In this document: positions 9,356 through 19,430 of the stretch, in pieces
Position numbering within the stretch: the first letter of the stretch is position 1
How the letters are laid out: each line of letters opens with the position of its first letter
Assembly (NCBI GenBank): GCA_025938935.1
Contig: JAPCWB010000001.1
Coordinates: 2,232,001-2,296,000 of the forward strand
Direction of reading: 5' to 3'
Origin: Novosphingobium sp. MW5
Lineage (GTDB): Bacteria > Pseudomonadota > Alphaproteobacteria > Sphingomonadales > Sphingomonadaceae
DNA: 64,000 bases
Translations under genes and position numbers: made by a program
Notes under the pieces: model-generated
The model's input: only the letters and a program-made list of their open reading frames with translations
What the model was told of the DNA's origin: nothing
The model's database searches: none

Positions 9356-10236
9356 TCCAGTCCCATTTCCTCGTAGATTTCCTTGTCGTCCCCCCAGCGC
9401 TCGTCGACCTTGACGTGGAGGAAGAGGTGGACCTTCTGGCCCAGCAGGTTCGACAGCTCCTTGCGCGCCGCCTCGCCAATGGCCTTGAGTTTCGAGCCGC
9501 CCTTGCCGAGCACGATGCCCTTCTGGCTGTCACGGGCGATGACGATCTGCTGGTGGATTTCAACCGAACCGTCCTTGCGCTCGGTGTAGCTTTCGGGCCG
9601 CACGATGGAATCATAGGGCAGTTCGTCGTGGAGCTGGCGGTAGAGCTGTTCGCGGGTGATTTCGCAGGCCAGCAGGCGTTCGCTGGCGTCGGAAACCTGG
9701 TCCTCAGGGTAATGCCACGGCCCCTCCGGCATCAGCGCGGCGAGGCGGGACTTCAGTTCGGGAACGCCGTCCCCGGTCAGGGCCGAGATGAAGAACACCT
9801 CGTCGAACTGGCCTTCGCCGGCCAGCGCCTGCGCCGAGACCAGCATCGGTTCCTTGGCAGTCTCGTCCACCTTGTTGAGCACGAGGATCTTTCGTTCCGG
9901 GCGGGCGGCAAGGCTTTCAAGGATCGATTCGAGGTAATCGAGCTTCTTCTTGCGGCCATCGACCACCAGCAGGATCGCATCCGCTTCCTGCGCGCCTTCC
10001 CATGCGGCGGAGACCATGGCGCGGTCGAGCCGGCGGCGCGGGGCGAACAGGCCGGGCGTATCAGCCAGGATGATCTGGGTTTCGCCTTCGAGCGCAATGC
10101 CCATCAGGCGCGCGCGCGTCGTCTGCGCCTTGGCCGAGACGATCGCGACTTTCTGGCCGACCAGCGCGTTGACCAGCGTGGACTTGCCCGCATTGGGCGC
10201 GCCGAGGACGGCAACGAGGCCGCAGTGTTGGGTCAT
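9343..10236 (-). CDS. era: GTPase Era
   Basis: Ras-like GTPase that binds 16S rRNA and assists 30S maturation. From ATG 10236 it encodes 297 residues: G1 GAPNAGKS, a Thr-rich switch after AKAQTTRARLMGI, G3 DTPG, G4 NKVD, then a C-terminal KH domain with GKGGSKLKAIGEAAR. The minus-strand frame is open through the upstream rnc region only because rnc is frameshifted. The true start overlaps the rnc stop as ATGA. Operon order lepB-rnc-era is the standard one. Confidence 0.96.
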   Translation of the reverse strand: MTQHCGLVAVLGAPNAGKSTLVNALVGQKVAIVSAKAQTTRARLMGIALEGETQIILADTPGLFAPRRRLDRAMVSAAWEGAQEADAILLVVDGRKKKLDYLESILESLAARPERKILVLNKVDETAKEPMLVSAQALAGEGQFDEVFFISALTGDGVPELKSRLAALMPEGPWHYPEDQVSDASERLLACEITREQLYRQLHDELPYDSIVRPESYTERKDGSVEIHQQIVIARDSQKGIVLGKGGSKLKAIGEAARKELSNLLGQKVHLFLHVKVDERWGDDKEIYEEMGLEWVK

Positions 10237-10914
10237 CCGAATTTCCTCAAGAATTCTGCGGCGGCCAGCTTTTCCGCCGCCTGCTTGCTGTTGGCCGTCG
10301 CCTGAGCGCTTCCGACATTGTGAACGCTGACCTCGACAGTAAAGCGCGCGGCGTGATCCGGGCCGGCGCGGTCGATCAGCGCATATTCGGGCATCTTGCG
10401 CCGGTTGCCGGCGGCCCATTCCTGCAGGGCGGACTTGGGGTGCTTGGCCTCGGCCTACCTTGCCGAGCACCTGATCGTTCCACAGGCGGCGTACCAGCGC
10501 GCACATGGCGGGAAAACCCTGCGTTACAAAGCCCGCACCAAGGATCGCCTCCATGACGTCGCCGAGGATGTTCGAGCTGTCCCGCCCGCCATCGTCGCTG
10601 GCCTGCTTGCCGAGGCGGATGTGATCGCCAAGGCCGATGGCGCGCGCCACCTGGGCATTGGTATCCCGGCTGACGAGCGCATTGAGCCGCTGCGAAAGGC
10701 GGCCCTCATCCCCCGTGCCAAGTTCGAACAGCCACTCGGCAATGGCAAGGCCCAGCACCCGGTCGCCCAGGAATTCGAGCCGCTGGTAATGCCGCGTTTC
10801 CCCGGTGCTGCCGTGAGTCAGCGCCTCCAGCCAAAGCTGTTCATCACCCAGCGGCGCGCCGATCAGGTCATTCAGGAAGGCGCGTGCTTCAGGGGAAAGG
10901 CGGGGTTCGCTCAA
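10233..10914 (-). CDS. rnc: Ribonuclease III (frameshifted)
   Basis: Double-strand-specific endoribonuclease for rRNA and mRNA processing. The N-terminal catalytic domain carries the signature YQRLEFLGDRVLGL and the second acidic pair in NILGDVMEAI. The double-stranded-RNA binding domain (HPKSALQEWAAGNRRKMPEY onward) is in another frame. Removing the plus-strand T at 10456 joins them as GKVAEAKHPKS. The likely start is TTG 10914, overlapping the lepB stop; the product begins with SEPRLSPEARAFLND. The stop at 10233-10235 overlaps the era ATG. Since the gene is otherwise complete and conserved, a sequence error is the best explanation. Confidence 0.9.
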
Positions 10915-11751
10915 ATCCGGCCCCCGATGCGGTCCCAGCGCGCGGCGGTGAACCAGGTCCATGGCAGGAACCAGTTCGACGAGCCGTCGGTCGAGAACAT
11001 CATGACCTGCGCCTTGCCGACGAGGTTTTCCTGCGGGACAAAACCGACGCCGCCGCCTGGCTCAGCCTCGAAACGGCTGTCTTCCGAATTGTCACGGTTG
11101 TCGCCCATCATGAACAGGTGGCCTTCGGGGACAAGGAACACCGGCGTATCGTCTGCCGCAAAGGTTCCCATGTCGAGCACGTAATAGCTCACGCCGTTCG
11201 GCAGCGTTTCCTTGAAGCGCGGATAGCGGCAAACGGTCTTCCCATCGGCGCGCTGGGCCTGGAACACCGAATTGCACTGGTTGTAGGGCGAGAGTTCGTA
11301 CTCCGCGTCGGCCACGCGTTCCTTGGGAACGGCGACGCCATTGATGTGCAGCACGCCGCCGATCATCTGGATCTGGTCGCCCGGCAGGCCGATCACCCGC
11401 TTGATGTAATCGACGTCATTGCTGGGCGGCGCCTTGAAAATGGCGACATCGCCGCGTTCGGGCTGGCTGGCGAAAAGGCGGCCGGGGATCAGCGGCAGGC
11501 TGAGCGGCAGCGAGTACTTGGAATAGCCATAGGACCACTTGCTGGCGAGCAGGTAATCGCCCTTTTCCAGACGCGGCAGCATCGATCTCGCTGGGGATGT
11601 TGAACGGCGAGAGGATGAAGCTGCGGAACACGATGACGATGACGAACAGCTTCAGCAGGAAGACTGGATAGCTGTCTTCCTTCTTCGCCCTCTTGGCCGG
11701 AGCGGCATCGGCAACCGGTGTGTCGGCGCTGTCGATAGGTTCGGTGGTCAT
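10911..11751 (-). CDS. lepB: Signal peptidase I (frameshifted)
   Basis: Membrane serine protease that removes signal peptides from exported proteins. The N-terminal piece (11751 downward) has a charged cytoplasmic leader and one membrane segment VFLLKLFVIVIVFRSF, then SPFNIPSE. The rest (from 11582) begins with MLPRLEKGDYLLASKW, which contains the region after the catalytic Ser. The two meet if one plus-strand T at 11586 is dropped, giving NIPSESMLPRLEKGD with the catalytic Ser. The general-base Lys region (IKRVIGLPGDQI) and the MGDNRDNSEDSR box are intact. First gene of the lepB-rnc-era operon. Confidence 0.92.
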
Positions 11752-11906
11752 GGTTCCCCGTTCGTCACTGTATTACTTCGATAACACGCTATGCGATGAT
11801 TCTGCCTGTATCGGAGATGAATGAAGCCGCAAAAGCGGCTCTCCGGCTTGGCACGGCGCGCTTGGGTCGGCATAGGGCAGGGCGTGCAAAGTGAAAAGGG
11901 CCAGTA

Positions 11907-13421
11907 ATGAACGAAGCGGAAACCCGGGCGTGGAAAGCATTGGAAGAGCTGCCTAAGCCCCGGCTTGCTGACCTGTTTGCCGATGCGGGCCGCGTGGAAC
12001 GCTATTCGACCACGCTTGACCTGGATGGCGGAGCGATCCGGTTCGACTGGTCGAAGACGCATCTCGATGACGCGGCAATCGCCGTGTTCGACGATCTGGC
12101 GGCGGCGACCGACTTCCCGGCCAAGCGCATGGCGCTGTTCAGCGGCGAAAAGATCAACGTCACCGAAGGCCGCGCAGTGCAGCACACGGCCCAGCGCGGC
12201 GTGGGCGACGAGGGCGCGGTGGATGAGGCCGGCGCTTTTCACGCCCGGATGCGCGCTCTGGTCGAAGCAATCCACGGCGGCTTGCTTGGTGAGGTCAAGC
12301 ACCTGATCCACATCGGCATCGGCGGTTCGGCGCTCGGCCCGGCGCTGGCGATCGACGCCCTGGCGCGCGATATTTCCCTGGTCGACGTGCACGTCGTGTC
12401 AAACATCGATGGCTGCGCGCTCGAGGCAGCCTTTGCCAAGTGCGATCCGGCGACAACGATGATCGCGGTAGCGTCCAAGACCTTCACCACGATCGAGACG
12501 ATGACCAATGCCGCCTCGGCGCTGGCATGGCTGGGCGAGAACGGCGTCAGCGATGCCTATGGCCGGGTCGTTGCGCTGACCGCCGCGCCGGACAAGGCGG
12601 TGGAATGGGGCGTCGATGAAACCCGCGTTCTGCCTTTCTCGGAAAGCGTGGGTGGGCGCTATTCGCTGTGGTCGTCGATCGGCTTTCCGGTGGCGCTGGC
12701 GCTCGGCTGGGACGAGTTCTCCGCCCTGCTGGCCGGCGCGGCGGAGATGGACCGGCATTTCCTGACCAGCGAAGGCGCGGCCAACCTGCCGCTGCGCGCG
12801 GCCTATGCCGACCTGCTCTACACTCGCCAGCGCGGCTGCCAGGCCCGCGCGGTCTTCGCCTATGACGAGCGCCTGCGCCTGTTCCCAAGCTATCTCCAGC
12901 AGCTTGAGATGGAATCCAACGGCAAGCGCGTGCGCAGCGATGGCACGCCGGTTAACGGCCCGACCGCTCCGATCACCTGGGGCGGCGTTGGCACGGACGC
13001 GCAGCATGCGGTGTTCCAGCTGCTCCATCAGGGCACGGTCATCACCCCGGTCGATTTCATCGCCGCGATCCAGCCGGGTGACACGCTTGATCCCGCACAT
13101 CACAAGATCCTGCTGACCAACTGCTTCGCCCAAGGCGCGGCATTGATGGCGGGGCGTGACAATGCCGATCCGGCGCGCGCCTATCCCGGCGACCGGCCCA
13201 GCGCGACGATCCTCTGCGAGGAAATCAACGCCGCCACGCTCGGCGCGCTCATCGCCTTTCATGAGCATCGGACCTTCGCCGCGGGCGTGCTGATGGGCAT
13301 CAATTCGTTCGACCAGTTCGGCGTCGAGCTGGGCAAGGAAATCGCCAAGTCGATCGAGGCGGGCGGCGCGAGCTTTGATGCCAGCACCAGCGCGCTGCTG
13401 GAGGCCGCGGGCCTGTCCTGA
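11907..13421 (+). CDS. pgi: Glucose-6-phosphate isomerase
   Basis: Interconverts glucose-6-phosphate and fructose-6-phosphate. The 504-residue product contains HIGIGGSALGPALA, the sugar-phosphate loop VASKTFTTIET, the GGRYSLWSSIGFP signature, the catalytic Glu/His region QLEMESNGKRV followed by PITWGGVGTDAQHAVFQLLHQG, and a C-terminal NSFDQFGVELGKE with the catalytic Lys. Length and motifs fit the standard bacterial enzyme. It stands alone on the plus strand, 155 bp after the divergent lepB start, and is convergent with the small secreted-protein gene that follows. Confidence 0.97.
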   Translation: MNEAETRAWKALEELPKPRLADLFADAGRVERYSTTLDLDGGAIRFDWSKTHLDDAAIAVFDDLAAATDFPAKRMALFSGEKINVTEGRAVQHTAQRGVGDEGAVDEAGAFHARMRALVEAIHGGLLGEVKHLIHIGIGGSALGPALAIDALARDISLVDVHVVSNIDGCALEAAFAKCDPATTMIAVASKTFTTIETMTNAASALAWLGENGVSDAYGRVVALTAAPDKAVEWGVDETRVLPFSESVGGRYSLWSSIGFPVALALGWDEFSALLAGAAEMDRHFLTSEGAANLPLRAAYADLLYTRQRGCQARAVFAYDERLRLFPSYLQQLEMESNGKRVRSDGTPVNGPTAPITWGGVGTDAQHAVFQLLHQGTVITPVDFIAAIQPGDTLDPAHHKILLTNCFAQGAALMAGRDNADPARAYPGDRPSATILCEEINAATLGALIAFHEHRTFAAGVLMGINSFDQFGVELGKEIAKSIEAGGASFDASTSALLEAAGLS

Positions 13422-13432
13422 ACCAGTCGCGA

Positions 13433-13823
13433 TCAGGCCATGCAGGTCAGCGTGGTCGTGACGATGCGGCTGTTTGCCTTGTACTTGGCGGCGAAAGCCT
13501 TCCAGTGCAGCGTCCTGCTTTTCGCGCGGCACGTTGCTGGCACCAGTGTGGATGGTGACGACCCGCTGGCCGCCGCGCCGGTTCGCGCTGTCGCGAAGAA
13601 CCGGGGACAGGCTCAGCCGGTCACCCTTGTAGCCATGCGAGGCGTACCAGCGCGCATGATCGGCAAATGCTTCGCGAAAGCCGGCGAGCGAGCCACCCGG
13701 CACGATCTCGCTCACCCGAACGCGCTGAAGCTTTCCGGCAGGGCAGGTGTCGGCATTGGCCGGGGCGGCCAGTGCAGGGGTGGCAGCCAGCAGGGCGAGG
13801 GCGGCAAGACCGGTCTTGAACAT
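13433..13823 (-). CDS. Small secreted protein, function unknown (frameshifted)
   Basis: The ATG at 13823 begins a clear signal peptide (MFKTGLAALALLAATPALAAP). The mature protein is about 110 residues with an internal SLAGFREAFADHARWYASHGYKGD segment and two Cys. As written, the frame runs on into antisense pgi. Removing one plus-strand T at 13506 (CCAG[T]GCAG) makes the end read AAWKAFAAKYKANSR and stop at 13433 after TLTCMA. This gives a compact secreted protein and a natural junction just past pgi. The family is not recognised; it may be an antibiotic-monooxygenase-like or NIPSNAP-like alpha-beta fold, but that is only a guess. Confidence 0.65.
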
Positions 13824-14007
13824 CGCGTCATCTCCATCAGGGAATGTCCTGAGTTCGTGATACGTTCCGCTCCGCGCCGCCACAATCCGCCGAGGCCCCA
13901 GTTACCTCGAAAATGGCGCTAACTCCCGGCCGATAACTCTGATCGCGAAAAGCGGTTGGCAAGGCGCACCTGCCCGCCCCATATCGCGCACCGCACAGGA
14001 GCACCCA

Positions 14008-15355
14008 ATGTCAGACTTCGACTACGACCTATTTGTCATCGGCGCCGGTTCGGGCGGCGTCCGCGCCAGCCGCATCGCCGCGAGCCACGGCGCCCGTGTT
14101 GCCGTGGCCGAGGAACACCGCGTCGGCGGCACCTGCGTCATCCGTGGCTGCGTGCCCAAGAAGCTGATGGTCTACGGCTCCGATTTCGCCCACGGTCTGC
14201 ATGAAGCGGCGGCTTATGGCTGGAACATCGGAGAGCCGACATTCGACTGGGCGACGCTGCGCGATTTCGTCGCCCGCGATGTCGACCGGCTGGAAAAGGC
14301 CTACACCTCCACGCTCGACAACAACAAGGTCGATCACTTCCACGAACGCGCAACCGTTGCGGGGCCGAACACCGTGCGTCTCGCATCCGGGCGGGAGATC
14401 GGCGCGAAGATCATCCTGATTGCCGTCGGCGCTTGGCCGGTCATGCCTGACTTCGAAGGCAATGAGCACGCAATCACCTCAAACGAAGTGTTCAGCCTGC
14501 CGGAATTTCCGCGCCGCGTGGTGATCCAGTGGCGCGGGCTACATCGCGCTGGAATTCGCGGGCATCTTCAACTCGCTCGGCGCGGAGGTGACCGTGGTCA
14601 ACCGTTCCGACCAGATCCTGCGCGGTTATGACCTGTCGCTGCGCGAACGCCTGCTGCAGATCATGCAGGCGCGCCACATCAAGTTCCGTTTTTCCAGCCC
14701 GATCGAGAAAATCGTCAAGGAAGCGAACGGCACCTTGTGCGTCCACACCGCCGGACACGAAGCGATTGCCGCCGACGCCGTGCTGGTCGCCACCGGCCGC
14801 AAGCCCAAGACCGAGGGGCTCGGCCTCGAGGAGGCAGGCGTGAAGACCGGGCCGCTCGGCGAAGTGCTGGTTGACGACTATAACCAGACCTCGGTACCCT
14901 CAATCTATGCGGTGGGCGACGTGACCAACCGCGTGCAGCTGACGCCGGTGGCCATCCGCGAGGGCCATGCTTTTGCCGATACCGTGTTCGGCAATACGCC
15001 CCGCACCACGGCCTATGACTGCATCCCCAATGCCGTGTTCTCGCAGCCGCCGCTCGCGGGCGTGGGGCTCACCGAGGAACAGGCGCGCGAGCAGCTGGCC
15101 GAGGTCAAGGTCTTCACATCGGACTTCCGCCCGATGAAGAACATGTTCTCCGCCACGCCCGAACGCGGACTTTACAAGCTCGTTGTCGATGCAGCGACCG
15201 ACAAGGTGGTCGGCGTCCACATGATCGCCCCCGAAGCGCCCGAAGTTCTGCAGGCCGCCGCCATCGCGGTGAAGGCCGGGCTGACCAAGGCCGATTTCGA
15301 CGCAACCGTTGCTCTGCACCCCTCGATGGCGGAAGAACTTGTCCTGATGCGCTAG
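14008..15355 (+). CDS. gor: Glutathione-disulfide reductase (frameshifted)
   Basis: FAD/NADPH flavoenzyme that reduces glutathione disulfide. N-terminal GAGSGGVRAS binds FAD. The redox-active pair sits in GGTCVIRGCVPKK at Cys43 and Cys48. The NADPH half (GAEVTVVNRSDQIL) and the C-terminal active-site His region HPSMAEELV are in a second frame starting near 14588. Removing the T at 14530 (CCAG[T]GGCG) gives VVIQGAGYIALEFAGIF, the expected NADPH-binding glycine motif. The arginine-rich NRSDQ turn supports NADPH rather than NADH. The single slip is likely a sequence error. Confidence 0.9.
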
Positions 15356-15408
15356 GCTGCGCGCAACAAACTTCTCCGCGATATGTTTTAACCGGTCGCT
15401 TAAATTTG

Positions 15409-15436
15409 TTGACGGCGCGCTTTCAAAGTGTCTTAG
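15409..15436 (+). promoter_or_regulatory. Possible promoter of the propionyl-CoA operon
   Basis: A TTGACG hexamer at 15409-15414 is followed after 16 bp by TCTTAG, in an AT-richer gap of 124 bp upstream of pccB. The -35-like element is good and the -10-like element poor. It is the only promoter-like pair in this gap, which starts the long plus-strand operon. Confidence 0.3.
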
Positions 15437-15479
15437 CGACCAGACCGATTCCGCATTTGCGAAGGGGTCTTGAAAGCGC

Positions 15480-17006
15480 ATGTCCGCGAATATCGCCGAA
15501 ATGGAAAAGCGCCGCGAAGCGGCACGTATGGGAGGCGGCCAGCGCCGCATCGACGCTCAGCACGCCAAGGGCAAGCTGACCGCGCGCGAAAGGCTGCTGA
15601 TCCTGCTCGACGAAGGCTCGTTCGAAGAGCTGGACATGTATGTCGAGCATAACTGCGTCGATTTCGGCATGCCGGACAATGTCATTCCGGGCGACGGCGT
15701 TGTCACCGGCAGCGGCACGATCAACGGCCGCCTGGTCTATGTCTTCAGCCAGGACTTCACCGTGTTCGGCGGCGCGGTTTCCGAGCGCCATGCAATGAAG
15801 ATCTGCAAGGTGATGGACAACGCGATGAAGGTCGGCGCGCCGGTGATCGGCCTCAACGACTCAGGCGGCGCGCGTATTCAGGAAGGCGTGGCTTCGCTCG
15901 GCGGCTATGCCGAAATCTTCCAGCGTAACGTGACCGCCAGCGGCGTCGTGCCGCAGCTCAGCCTGATCATGGGGCCCTGCGCTGGCGGTGCGGTCTATTC
16001 CCCCGCCATGACCGACTTCATCTTCATGGTGAAGGATTCGTCGTACATGTTCGTCACCGGGCCGGACGTGGTGAAGACCGTGACCAACGAAATCGTCACA
16101 CAGGAGGAACTGGGCGGTGCGGTCACGCATACGACCAAGACCTCGGTGGCCGACCTTGCGCTCGAAAACGATGTCGAGGCGTTGCTCGCCGCGCGCGATT
16201 TCTTCGATTACCTGCCGCTCAACAACCGTGAGGACGTGCCCGAGCGGCCCAATGCCGATCCGTGGGACCGCCGCGAGGACAGCCTCGACACGCTGATCCC
16301 AGCCAATGCCAATCAGCCTTACGACATGCACGAAGTTGTCCGCAAAACGCTCGACGAGGGCGATTTCTTCGAAATCCAGCCGATGCATGCGGGCAATATC
16401 CTCTGCGGGTTCGGGCGAATCGAGGGCAAGACGGTGGGCGTGGTCGCCAACCAGCCGATGGTGCTGGCGGGGTGCCTCGATATCAACAGCTCCAAGAAGG
16501 CCGCGCGGTTCGTGCGTTTCTGCGATGCCTTCAACATCCCGATCGTCACTTTCGTCGATGTTCCGGGCTTCCTCCCCGGCACTTCGCAGGAGATGGGCGG
16601 CATCATCAAGCACGGCGCCAAGTTGCTCTTCGCCTATGCCGAGGCGACGGTGCCGAAGATCACCGTGATCACCCGCAAGGCCTATGGCGGTGCTTATGAC
16701 GTGATGGCGTCAAAGCACCTGCGCGGCGATCTCAACTACGCCTGGCCGACCGCCGAAATCGCCGTGATGGGCGCGAAGGGCGCGGTGGAAATCATCTTCC
16801 GCGGCCTCGATGCCGACGGCATCGCCGAGAAGACCAGGGAATACGAAGACCGCTTCGCCAACCCCTTCGTGGCAGCAAGTAAGGGCTTCATCGACGAGGT
16901 GATCTACCCGCACTCGACGCGGCGGCGGATTGCTCTGGGCCTGAGGAAGCTGAAGAACAAGCACCTCGAGAACCCTTGGAAGAAGCACGATAATATTCCG
17001 CTCTAA
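15480..17006 (+). CDS. pccB: Propionyl-CoA carboxylase beta chain (carboxyltransferase)
   Basis: Carboxyltransferase subunit that moves CO2 from biotin to propionyl-CoA to make methylmalonyl-CoA. The 508-residue product has the usual length. It shows the [24 protein letters not shown] start, the acyl-CoA oxyanion loops [12 protein letters not shown] and [12 protein letters not shown], and the C-terminal biotin-pocket segments [14 protein letters not shown] and [14 protein letters not shown]. First gene of a tightly spaced operon whose other members finish the methylmalonyl pathway. Its partner pccA lies 5.5 kb downstream, past the mutase. Confidence 0.95.
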   Translation: MSANIAEMEKRREAARMGGGQRRIDAQHAKGKLTARERLLILLDEGSFEELDMYVEHNCVDFGMPDNVIPGDGVVTGSGTINGRLVYVFSQDFTVFGGAVSERHAMKICKVMDNAMKVGAPVIGLNDSGGARIQEGVASLGGYAEIFQRNVTASGVVPQLSLIMGPCAGGAVYSPAMTDFIFMVKDSSYMFVTGPDVVKTVTNEIVTQEELGGAVTHTTKTSVADLALENDVEALLAARDFFDYLPLNNREDVPERPNADPWDRREDSLDTLIPANANQPYDMHEVVRKTLDEGDFFEIQPMHAGNILCGFGRIEGKTVGVVANQPMVLAGCLDINSSKKAARFVRFCDAFNIPIVTFVDVPGFLPGTSQEMGGIIKHGAKLLFAYAEATVPKITVITRKAYGGAYDVMASKHLRGDLNYAWPTAEIAVMGAKGAVEIIFRGLDADGIAEKTREYEDRFANPFVAASKGFIDEVIYPHSTRRRIALGLRKLKNKHLENPWKKHDNIPL

Positions 17007-17021
17007 GCGAAAGATACGATC

Positions 17022-18206
17022 ATGGAAGACATCTATATCGTCAGCGGCGCGCGCACCGCGATCGGGGACTTTGGCGGCACGCTCAAGGGCTTCATGCCGA
17101 ATGAACTCGGCGCCATCGTTGTCACCGAGGCGCTCAAGCGCGCCAATGTCAAGCCGGCGGACGTCCAGCACGTTGTCATCGGCCAGGTCATGCCCTCATC
17201 GGCGCGTGACGAGATGCTCAGCCGCGCCATCGCGCTCAAGGCGGACATTCCGCATCACGTTCCGGCGCTCACGCTCAACCGACTCTGCGGTTCTGGTGTC
17301 GAGGCCATCGTCAACGCCGCGCGCCTGATGATGACGGGTGAGGCTTCGATCACCGTCGCCGGCGGCGCGGAATCGATGTCGAACGTCCCTTACCACGATC
17401 ACGGCGTGCGCTGGGGTCGCAAGATGGGTGACAACCCGGTCGAGGACGCGCTCACCGTCGGCCTGCAGGATGCGCTCGGCGGCTATCACATGGGCATCAC
17501 GGCGGAGAACGTCGCCGCCCGTCACTGCATCAGCCGCGAGGACATGGACGCCGTTGCCGTCACCAGCCACCAGAGGGCTGCCCGCGCTCAGGCCGAGGGC
17601 CGCTTCAAGGAACAGATCGTCCCGGTCGAGATCAAGACCCGCAAGGGCGTGATCCAGTTCGACACCGACGAACACGTGAAGGCCGATACCAACTTGGAAA
17701 CGCTTTCCGCCATGCGCCCGGCGTTCAAGAAGGACGGCACCATTACTGCCGCCAACGCCAGCGGCATCAATGACGGCGCGGCGGCTGTAGTGCTGGCGAC
17801 CGGCGCGGAAGTCGAAAAGCGCGGCCTTGCTCCGCTGGCGAAGATCGTCGCCTGGGGCCACGCCGGCGTCGAGCCCGACCACATGGGCGAAGGCCCGATG
17901 AAGGCTGTGCCGATCGCTCTGGAACGCGCGGGCCTGACCCTTGACCAGATGGACGTGATCGAGAGCAACGAGGCCTTCGCTGCGCAGGCCGCTGCCGTGG
18001 CCAAGGTGCTCGGCTTCGATCCGGAAAAGGTGAACCCCAACGGCTCGGGCGTCGGCCTTGGCCACCCCGTGGGCGCGACGGGCTGCATCCTGACGATCAA
18101 GTGCGCTTACGAACTGAAGCGCATCGGCGGCAAGTACGGCCTGATCACCATGTGCATCGGCGGCGGGCAGGGCATTGCTCTCGTGATCGAAAGGGTCGCC
18201 GCATGA
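17022..18206 (+). CDS. Acetyl-CoA C-acyltransferase (thiolase)
   Basis: A 394-residue thiolase beginning 15 bp after pccB. Motifs: IVSGARTAIGDFGG at the N-terminus, LNRLCGSGVEAI with the acylated Cys, ESNEAFAAQAAAV, NPNGSGVGLGHPVGATG with the active-site His, and CIGGGQGIALVIE with the second catalytic Cys. Sequence cannot separate acetoacetyl-CoA thiolase from beta-ketothiolase. In this operon it may cleave or form C4/C5 beta-ketoacyl-CoA such as the last step that yields propionyl-CoA from odd-chain or branched substrates. Its stop overlaps the epimerase start (ATGA). Confidence 0.93.
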   Translation: MEDIYIVSGARTAIGDFGGTLKGFMPNELGAIVVTEALKRANVKPADVQHVVIGQVMPSSARDEMLSRAIALKADIPHHVPALTLNRLCGSGVEAIVNAARLMMTGEASITVAGGAESMSNVPYHDHGVRWGRKMGDNPVEDALTVGLQDALGGYHMGITAENVAARHCISREDMDAVAVTSHQRAARAQAEGRFKEQIVPVEIKTRKGVIQFDTDEHVKADTNLETLSAMRPAFKKDGTITAANASGINDGAAAVVLATGAEVEKRGLAPLAKIVAWGHAGVEPDHMGEGPMKAVPIALERAGLTLDQMDVIESNEAFAAQAAAVAKVLGFDPEKVNPNGSGVGLGHPVGATGCILTIKCAYELKRIGGKYGLITMCIGGGQGIALVIERVAA

Positions 18207-18640
18207 AGCTTGGCCGCATGAACCACATCGGCGTCGCCACGCCCGATCTCGACGCCTCGATCGCGTTCTATCGCGACGTCATGGGCGCGACGGACATTAC
18301 CGAGCCTTTCGTGCTGGAAAGCCAGCAGGTCCGCGTCTGCTTCGTCAACACGCCAACGGATAGCGGCATGAACGGCACGCAGGTTGAGCTGCTCCAACCG
18401 ACCTCGCCGGACTCAGCGGTCGGCAAGTGGCTTGAGAAGAACCCGCTCGGCGGCCAGCATCACCTCTGCTTCGAAGTGCCCGACATTCACGCCGCCAAGG
18501 CCGAGTTCGAGGCACAGGGCAAGCGCGTGCTGGGCGAACCGCGCATCGGCGCGCATGGCACGATGATCTTCTTCGTCCACCCCAAGGACATGGGCGGCAT
18601 CCTGACCGAGATCATGGAAACCCCGAAGGAAGCACACTGA
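18203..18640 (+). CDS. mce: Methylmalonyl-CoA epimerase
   Basis: Converts (S)- to (R)-methylmalonyl-CoA, the step between PccAB and the mutase. From the ATG at 18203, overlapping the thiolase stop, it encodes 145 residues of the vicinal-oxygen-chelate fold: MNHIGVATPDLDASIAFYRDVMG with the first metal-ligand His, HHLCFEVPDIHAAK with another, and a C-terminal HPKDMGGILTEIME with the final Glu ligand. Open sequence upstream of 18203 in this frame is thiolase shadow. The next gene starts in its stop codon. Confidence 0.93.
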   Translation: MKLGRMNHIGVATPDLDASIAFYRDVMGATDITEPFVLESQQVRVCFVNTPTDSGMNGTQVELLQPTSPDSAVGKWLEKNPLGGQHHLCFEVPDIHAAKAEFEAQGKRVLGEPRIGAHGTMIFFVHPKDMGGILTEIMETPKEAH

Positions 18641-19422
18641 TGGCCTTCACCAAGATCACCCTCGAACGGCAGGGCGCGGTTGCCGTGCTGACGCTCAACG
18701 ATCCCGCGACGCGCAATTCGCTGTCTTGGGACCTGTGTCAGGAAATGGGCGAGGCGCTCGACCAGCTGGGCGATGCGCGGGCCCCGGTGATCACGGGGGC
18801 GGGCAAGGGGTTCTGCTCGGGCGGCAACATGGCCTCCGAAACGCCAGAGGGCATGGGATTTGGCGACATGATCGCCAAGGGGCTTGAGGATGCCGTCAAC
18901 CCGATGCTGCGCAAGCTGGCCGCGCTGAAGATCCCGGTGGTCGCGGCGGTCAACGGCGCGGCGGCTGGGGCAGGGGCTCCGCTGGCGCTGCACGCTGACT
19001 TCGTGATCGCGGGTGAGTCCGCGTTCTTCTATTTCGCCTTCGCCAATGTCGGCCTCGCGCTCGATGCGGGCGCAAGCTGGATCTTGCCGCGCATGGTAGG
19101 CCTCGCCCGCGCGACCGAGGCGCTGATGCTGGTCGAACGCATCCCGGCGGCCAAGGCGCTTGAATGGGGCATGATCTACAAGGTTGCGGCGGACGATGCC
19201 CTGCTGGCCGAGGCCATGGCGCTCGCCACCCGCCTCGCGGCCGGGCCGACCGTGTCCTACGGCGCGATCCGGCAGGCGCTCCATGCCGCCGCCAGCTCGA
19301 CTTACGAGAACGCGCTGCTGATCGAGGAAGACGCCCAGCGCACCTCGGGCAATGCAAAGGATTGTGCGGAGGCCGTGCAGGCTTTCCTGGAAAAGAGGCC
19401 CCCGGTGTTCCGGGGCGAATGA
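18640..19422 (+). CDS. Enoyl-CoA hydratase/isomerase family protein
   Basis: A 260-residue crotonase-fold protein whose ATG overlaps the epimerase stop. It shows the usual [24 protein letters not shown] opening, the oxyanion-hole segment [12 protein letters not shown] and [23 protein letters not shown]. Catalytic Glu positions cannot be assigned safely by eye: the second loop reads [20 protein letters not shown], typical of PaaG/isomerase-like members. Substrate is unknown; the operon context suggests a short-chain or branched enoyl-CoA feeding propionyl-CoA. Confidence 0.9.
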   Translation: MAFTKITLERQGAVAVLTLNDPATRNSLSWDLCQEMGEALDQLGDARAPVITGAGKGFCSGGNMASETPEGMGFGDMIAKGLEDAVNPMLRKLAALKIPVVAAVNGAAAGAGAPLALHADFVIAGESAFFYFAFANVGLALDAGASWILPRMVGLARATEALMLVERIPAAKALEWGMIYKVAADDALLAEAMALATRLAAGPTVSYGAIRQALHAAASSTYENALLIEEDAQRTSGNAKDCAEAVQAFLEKRPPVFRGE

Positions 19423-19430
19423 GGACTATC

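Noticed and set aside
9343..10962. A 539-residue RNase III-Era fusion protein
   Set aside because: The fusion results from the rnc frameshift. The era start and the shifted double-stranded-RNA binding domain show two normal overlapping genes.
12399..13432. Continuation of the minus-strand frame of the small secreted protein into pgi
   Set aside because: It arises only because of the frameshift at 13506; the region is plain antisense of pgi.
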